Shown here: positions 7,601 to 10,591 of the stretch, one piece after another
How positions within the stretch are numbered: the first letter of the stretch is position 1
How the letters are laid out: each line of letters opens with the position of its first letter
Position numbers and translations under genes: made by a program
Assembly: GCF_052169755.1 (NCBI RefSeq)
Contig: NZ_JBQNBV010000071.1
Span: 1 to 10,591 of the forward strand
Direction: 5' to 3'
Length of the DNA stretch: 10,591 nucleotides
DNA from: Selenomonas sp052169755
Lineage (GTDB): Bacteria > Bacillota > Negativicutes > Selenomonadales > Selenomonadaceae
The notes under the pieces: model-generated
Database searches by the model: none
Told to the model about the DNA's origin: nothing
What the model saw: the letters and a program-made list of their open reading frames with translations, nothing else

Positions 7601-8368
7601 TTCGATGCGCGTACCGCCCGCCTTGATGGAAAACTTCATCGTCGTGATAATGGCGTCGACGACGGTCTTCCCGTCGCGACAGAAGTATCGCTTCATGGCA
7701 TCGAAGAGCGTCGGCGACTCCACGCGCTCATCGCGATACGAATTGGAAAAAACCGCGACGGCATTGAGCCCCTGCGCCTCTATCGCACGAATCAATGCCG
7801 TGTGATAGGTGAAGTCCCCTGTAATCCACTCCGAACGATAGAAGATGACGCCGATCGTCCTCCGATCGTCACGGCAATGCGCGGCACGATATCCCTCAAT
7901 GTCCTGACAATCGCCGTGCCAATCGGGGTGGTGTATGCCGTGCCAAGGCAGTATGCGCGGCGGTTCCGGCGCACAGGAAAACCCCATTTTCCGCGCAAGA
8001 TACAGCAGGAAGTTTTTCATATTCTCCTCGCCGTCGCAGCGGAAATACTGCCAGGCGAGAGCGATTTCCTCTGCCGAGAAGCCATAGCTGACCTTATCAT
8101 GCTCGGCATTGTCCACAAGAATCAAATGCGGCGCACGGCTCTTCTGCAAACTGCGCGACGCCTGCTGCAGGAAGGGGTTATCCAACCCTGTGCCCATCCA
8201 GAAGAATAGACAAAGATCAGCCTTTTCCTCAAAACTGCGCCATGATTCCATACCGTCTGCCGTACGAACGACAAGTTCAAGCGCAGGCAGTGCCGCCGCA
8301 CACGTTTCCCATGCGCGGCAGACGAGCGCGGACACGCGCTGAATATTCGTATAGACCGCCATTTTCAT
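4676..8368 (-). CDS. cobN: CobN/BchH-type metal chelatase large subunit
   Basis: A 1230-residue protein of the CobN/magnesium-chelatase H family, which binds the tetrapyrrole and inserts a divalent metal with ATP hydrolysis by AAA/VWA partners. The family block HVGTHGSLEWLPGKS lies near residue 520 and is followed by a Cys-Tyr-Pro-Asp element. A second block, GSNMRSHGQCIAELFY, lies near residue 875, with PRIDVTARISGLFRD after it, and SSDDYNAYHGGMIA occurs further on. These look more like CobN than BchH. The length is close to the usual 1250-1300. The ATG at 8368 has AGGAGGT at 8377-8383, eight bases upstream; an ORF start at 8416 would overlap cbiZ and lacks this site. The stop overlaps the lipoprotein gene start by 8 bases. 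Classical CobN inserts cobalt in the aerobic B12 route; in an anaerobic reductase cluster the true metal and ring may differ, so the symbol marks family, not proven function. Confidence 0.93.
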   Translation of the reverse strand: MKMAVYTNIQRVSALVCRAWETCAAALPALELVVRTADGMESWRSFEEKADLCLFFWMGTGLDNPFLQQASRSLQKSRAPHLILVDNAEHDKVSYGFSAEEIALAWQYFRCDGEENMKNFLLYLARKMGFSCAPEPPRILPWHGIHHPDWHGDCQDIEGYRAAHCRDDRRTIGVIFYRSEWITGDFTYHTALIRAIEAQGLNAVAVFSNSYRDERVESPTLFDAMKRYFCRDGKTVVDAIITTMKFSIKAGGTRIEDLYALGVPLLEAYTVLAPKEEWERSPAGLDPMEVSFSVCMPEFDGVLHAVPIAAKVLDETGTPRYAPLEERMERLARKAKKWANLRHKANEEKKIAIVFHNYPPTNANIGSAAGLDSPESVRLLLARMREAGYRVDFVPESSQELMDILTNHATNDRRFVSEEQVKNADGQLTAAQYERFFKALPQKVKEHLRKDWGEAPGEVFNYDGTLLVPGTLNGNIFLTVQPPRGFGEDPGKLLHSPDAAPTHHYIGFYHWLRDLWRADAVVHVGTHGSLEWLPGKSTALSNECYPDVSLGDLPDVYPYWITIVGEGIQAKRRGAACLISHLSPPMQLAGAFDELQELEQALDEYVHFRAAQPDNLTAVQKIVREKAALCHFEDSIEEGEDFDAYVAALHNYVTDIKNMQIRTGLHTLGQVPEAEKLLDLVLALVRVEHGGEPSLLRLIAKEEGYDYEELLEHSERMTEDGMTYGRKLDAIEDVMRLLLVRLAARAYMPQAAREALALEPFASYSAAGREGLLAALGEVTEKIVPRLLRTEDELTGTLRALSGGYIEPGPAGAPTTNGADVLPTGRNFYGLDPRCLPTPAAWEYGKELGDALVEQYISEEGRYPEAVGIVFWAGSNMRSHGQCIAELFYLMGVRPVWQRPSQRVVGLEVIPLAKLKRPRIDVTARISGLFRDAVPNAIRWVDEAVKLAAAQDESADENFVRKHILADTAWLEEQGEEHTLAWERASCRIFGDPPGAYGAGVGDLLESKAWQTLDDLAAVYTRFSGTAYGADGMARSYDPELFQRRMKELDVTVKNEDTRETHMFSSDDYNAYHGGMIATVRALTGKAPRSYSGDTSDRQRIVVRTVAAEAERLFRGEAMNPKFIEGMKEHGYKGASDLANYLAHSYQWDATSAVMDDWMYEGYARKYVLDASMQEWLQEVNPWALHRMAETLLEAEQRGLWKAREETKEELRELFLSIEGDLEERAEQIV

Positions 8369-8376
8369 TTCGCTGC

Positions 8377-8383
8377 ACCTCCT
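8377..8383 (-). promoter_or_regulatory. Ribosome binding site for the cobN-like gene
   Basis: A consensus AGGAGGT eight bases before the ATG at 8366-8368, located in the 28-base gap after the cbiZ-like stop. It selects this start over the upstream in-frame ATG at 8416. Confidence 0.8.
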
Positions 8384-8396
8384 GCTTTCCCCTCGT

Positions 8397-9524
8397 TCAT
8401 GCACCGACATCGGCATGTGTTTCCTTCGACGCCGTTTCCTCTAAAGTTTCGCGGACGCGCTCGATGACGGCATACACGAGGAGATGCTCCATCGACTTCA
8501 TATAGTCGTCCTGCATGGACACGCTTTCTTTCGACGAGAGAAAAAGAACCTCTGCCATCTCTTTCAGCAGCGTTTCCGCTGCTTCCCAAGTTTCTTCCTT
8601 TTCCAAAAGCCCCCAAAGATACTCGTCGTAAAGATGGATGAACAGTACGCCCAGGGGAAAAAGCGACGGTACAGCAGTCATTTTTTCCAAGGCGGCAATG
8701 AACTGCGCCTTGATTAAGGCATTGGCGTCCGCCGCTTCTTTATATTGCCGCCACAGCGCTTCTTCCGTGACGCCGAAGCGGCGCAGGCGGCGCAGCAAGT
8801 CGTGCTGACGCGCCGGTGTAAGACCCGACTGCTTCTTGAGCGCTTCCTTGACCGCCGCCATGACGGCAAGTCCGATGAGCTCGCCGAGCTTGGAATGTTT
8901 GCCCGCACCCTCGAAAAAGAGCGGCGACTCACTGTTGGCGACGACGATTGTCTGATCCGTGCCCGAACCCGTGGCAAGTCCCGTGGAATAGCGGCTCGAC
9001 GCCATGAGTTCCTGCAGCGCCGCCGTCTTCGCCTCCGTGCAGGTCACGAGAGCACGCGCAAGAATTCCGGGCGGCAGATCGGCGTCGATGACGAGCATGA
9101 TGTTGATCGTGCCGCATTTCTTCTCCGCCGTCTTGTAGTAGGATGCAGGATCGCCGACGCGCCCGCCGTTCGTTTCCACGCCGCCCGTTACGATCGCCGT
9201 TACGGTCAGTTCCTTGTAGCTTCGCGACACGATAGAGGCGTTTTCCATGTGCGCCGCCGTACCCATGCCCGAGGTCAATTCCGGCGCAAGACCAAGCCGC
9301 TCTGCAACGATCTTCATGCTCTCGACGTATGTCGGCGCAAAGGACTCGCAGGGCATTCCCGATCCCTGCGTCATATCGCGATTGAACACCGCCTCGAAAT
9401 CCTCATGGTAGCCGCCGTTGTAAAGCGAAGTGCTGAGTACCTTGCGCCGCCCGCTGAAAACCAAAACGATGCTCTTGTCATAGCGATAAACGATGTCGCC
9501 CGTCGTCAGTCTTGCCAATTCCAT
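8397..9524 (-). CDS. cbiZ: CbiZ-type adenosylcobinamide amidohydrolase with long C-terminal extension
   Basis: A 375-residue protein whose first ~235 residues match the CbiZ family (PF01955 type). CbiZ hydrolyses the aminopropanol amide of adenosylcobinamide to give adenosylcobyric acid during corrinoid salvage. Recognisable blocks are STSLYNGGYHEDF (31-43), the TGGVETNGGRVGDPA region (113-127), GTINIMLVID (138-147), ARALVTCTEAKTAALQEL (156-173), ATGSGTDQTIV (184-194) and GKHSKLGELIG (208-218). Residues ~240-375 are a predicted mostly helical tail, rich in Leu, Glu and Lys, which I do not recognise. The ATG at 9524 follows a G-rich stretch (GGGGGG nine bases upstream); an upstream TTG at 9554 would overlap the chelatase gene. 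It lies 26 bases after that stop and 28 before the cobN start, so it is part of the operon. Its place between two chelatase genes suggests a side-chain editing step on the same ring substrate. Confidence 0.87.
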   Translation of the reverse strand: MELARLTTGDIVYRYDKSIVLVFSGRRKVLSTSLYNGGYHEDFEAVFNRDMTQGSGMPCESFAPTYVESMKIVAERLGLAPELTSGMGTAAHMENASIVSRSYKELTVTAIVTGGVETNGGRVGDPASYYKTAEKKCGTINIMLVIDADLPPGILARALVTCTEAKTAALQELMASSRYSTGLATGSGTDQTIVVANSESPLFFEGAGKHSKLGELIGLAVMAAVKEALKKQSGLTPARQHDLLRRLRRFGVTEEALWRQYKEAADANALIKAQFIAALEKMTAVPSLFPLGVLFIHLYDEYLWGLLEKEETWEAAETLLKEMAEVLFLSSKESVSMQDDYMKSMEHLLVYAVIERVRETLEETASKETHADVGA

Positions 9525-9550
9525 CTGCCCTTGCCCCCCATCACGCACTA

Positions 9551-10591
9551 TCAATCTTGCATATCACGAAAACGCCGCACGACTTCCAATACACCTTCGG
9601 CACAAAGACGCTCCAGCGTGGCATATCCCGCATTCATGCGCTGCGCGATCTCAGGCGCCAGTCCCACCTTCGGAAAGCTCTTCTCCGTATCGAGCACGAT
9701 GCAGTGCGCGTCTCTTCGCGCGATCTCCTCTGCTGCGCGCAGCGCCTCCTCCTTCGCCTTCCCCACTGCAGAAACATTCGTCCTGCCATCTGTCACGAGC
9801 ACGAGCACCGTTTCCGCGCCTTCCTTGCGACTGAGCTCATCCATCATCTTGAGCGCGGCGGCAAGTCCTTCTGCGAGCGGCGTTTTGCCGCCCGTCGGCA
9901 AAGAGCGCAGCGCCTTTTCCGCCAGCTCCACGCTTCGCGTCATTGGCAAGAGCGTCTCGGCGCTCGTGCGCCGAAAGGCGATCAGTCCCACGCGATCACG
10001 CTTTTGGTACGCTTCGCGCAGGAGGGCGAGCACCGCGCCCTTCACCATCTTCATGCGCTCCTTCGCGCCCATAGAGCCGCTTGCATCGACGAGGAAGAGG
10101 ATGTTCGCGGCGGCACGACGCGCCCGAATCCATACGCGCAGATCCTCGGCGCGTATGACGACGGCCTGCTCGCCATGCCGCTGCCGCTGATAAGGCGCCG
10201 CCGCGCGAAGCGTAGCGGCAAAGGCGAGGTCGATGCGCCGTCCGGTGCGCGGCAGCGATGTGCGCCAAGGACGTCCCGTCGGCACGTCAAGCTGCACGAT
10301 TGCGCGTCTGCCGCTCTTGCCCTTCCTCCCGCACACCGCCTCGCGCAGGAGCGAAAGCCGCGCCATAACCGTTTCTATGGAGTGCGTCTCATCTCTATCT
10401 TCGCCGCCCGAATCGCCGTCCGCAGGCGGCGTTTGCTCCTCGTCGGTCTGCGCCTCTTCTTCCTGCGCTTCTCCTGTATCGGCTTCCTGCTCTTTCGATT
10501 CGCCGCCCATCGCATCTCTCGTCAAATTATCGTCCGGGCGTTCATCCTGCGACGCATCATTCGCCTCATCTTCCGACTCTCCCTGCGGCTC
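9551..10591 (-). CDS. Magnesium/cobalt chelatase subunit D-like protein (ChlD/BchD), 5' end outside window
   Basis: The frame stays open to the right edge, so this is the C-terminal 346 residues of a longer protein. ChlD/BchD proteins have an N-terminal AAA+ (ChlI-like) domain, an acidic Pro-rich linker and a C-terminal VWA domain. They couple the ATPase to the large subunit. Visible residues ~1-70 are a strongly acidic Glu/Asp/Gln-rich linker. The ChlD hallmark AATLRAAAPYQ follows at about 125-135. The VWA domain has a complete MIDAS: Asp169, Ser171 and Ser173 in VDASGSMG, Thr237 in GGKTPL, and Asp268 in LVTDGRTN. A TTG at 10523-10525 exists but falls within the linker and is unlikely to be the start. 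It precedes cbiZ by 26 bases. It is the natural partner of the CobN-like subunit three genes in; whether it carries a fused AAA+ domain needs the sequence to the right. Confidence 0.9.
   Translation of the reverse strand, partial: EPQGESEDEANDASQDERPDDNLTRDAMGGESKEQEADTGEAQEEEAQTDEEQTPPADGDSGGEDRDETHSIETVMARLSLLREAVCGRKGKSGRRAIVQLDVPTGRPWRTSLPRTGRRIDLAFAATLRAAAPYQRQRHGEQAVVIRAEDLRVWIRARRAAANILFLVDASGSMGAKERMKMVKGAVLALLREAYQKRDRVGLIAFRRTSAETLLPMTRSVELAEKALRSLPTGGKTPLAEGLAAALKMMDELSRKEGAETVLVLVTDGRTNVSAVGKAKEEALRAAEEIARRDAHCIVLDTEKSFPKVGLAPEIAQRMNAGYATLERLCAEGVLEVVRRFRDMQD

Noticed and set aside
6230..8209. Plus-strand open frame of 659 residues
   Set aside because: It lies entirely antisense to the cobN-like gene and is Arg/His/Ala-rich with no recognisable domain, as expected for a shadow frame in GC-rich DNA.
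8745..10190. Plus-strand open frame of 481 residues
   Set aside because: It is antisense to the cbiZ-like and chlD-like genes, both of which have clear family motifs; its composition is low-complexity Arg/Ser and no family is recognisable.

Overview
The window is GC-rich (roughly 60% by eye). It carries seven genes, all on the minus strand and packed head to tail, with gaps of 26 to 76 bases or short start/stop overlaps. Strong Shine-Dalgarno sequences, TTG starts and a lipoprotein suggest a Firmicutes-type anaerobe. The combination of nitrogenase-like genes, a CobN-type chelatase and cbiZ makes a Selenomonas-like member of the Negativicutes my best guess. This assignment is an inference from style and gene content, not from a marker gene.

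Layout in the direction of transcription, from the right edge to the left: (1) a right-truncated ChlD/BchD-type chelatase subunit with an acidic linker and a complete VWA MIDAS site; (2) a CbiZ-type adenosylcobinamide amidohydrolase with a long C-terminal extension; (3) a 1230-residue CobN/BchH-type large chelatase subunit; (4) a class III substrate-binding lipoprotein of the haem/siderophore/B12 type, without its permease or ATPase in the window; (5) a NifH/BchL-like [4Fe-4S] ATPase; (6) and (7) two different nitrogenase component 1-like subunits, both keeping cluster-ligand cysteines. Downstream, from base 243 to the left edge, lies a tandem array of structured repeats of about 106 bases. 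It begins inside the stop codon of the last gene.

The set resembles the logic of chlorophyll and coenzyme F430 biosynthesis: an ATP-driven metal chelatase (large subunit plus AAA/VWA partner) joined to a two-component nitrogenase-like reductase (an L-type ATPase and a heteromeric N/B-type catalytic component). Here these are combined with a corrinoid side-chain amidohydrolase and a binding protein of the B12/haem family. The most economical reading is one operon for uptake, side-chain editing, metal insertion and multi-electron reduction of a tetrapyrrole or corrinoid. The substrate and product cannot be read from the sequence. It is very unlikely to be nitrogen fixation. The operon probably starts to the right of the window, since no convincing promoter is visible between the genes.
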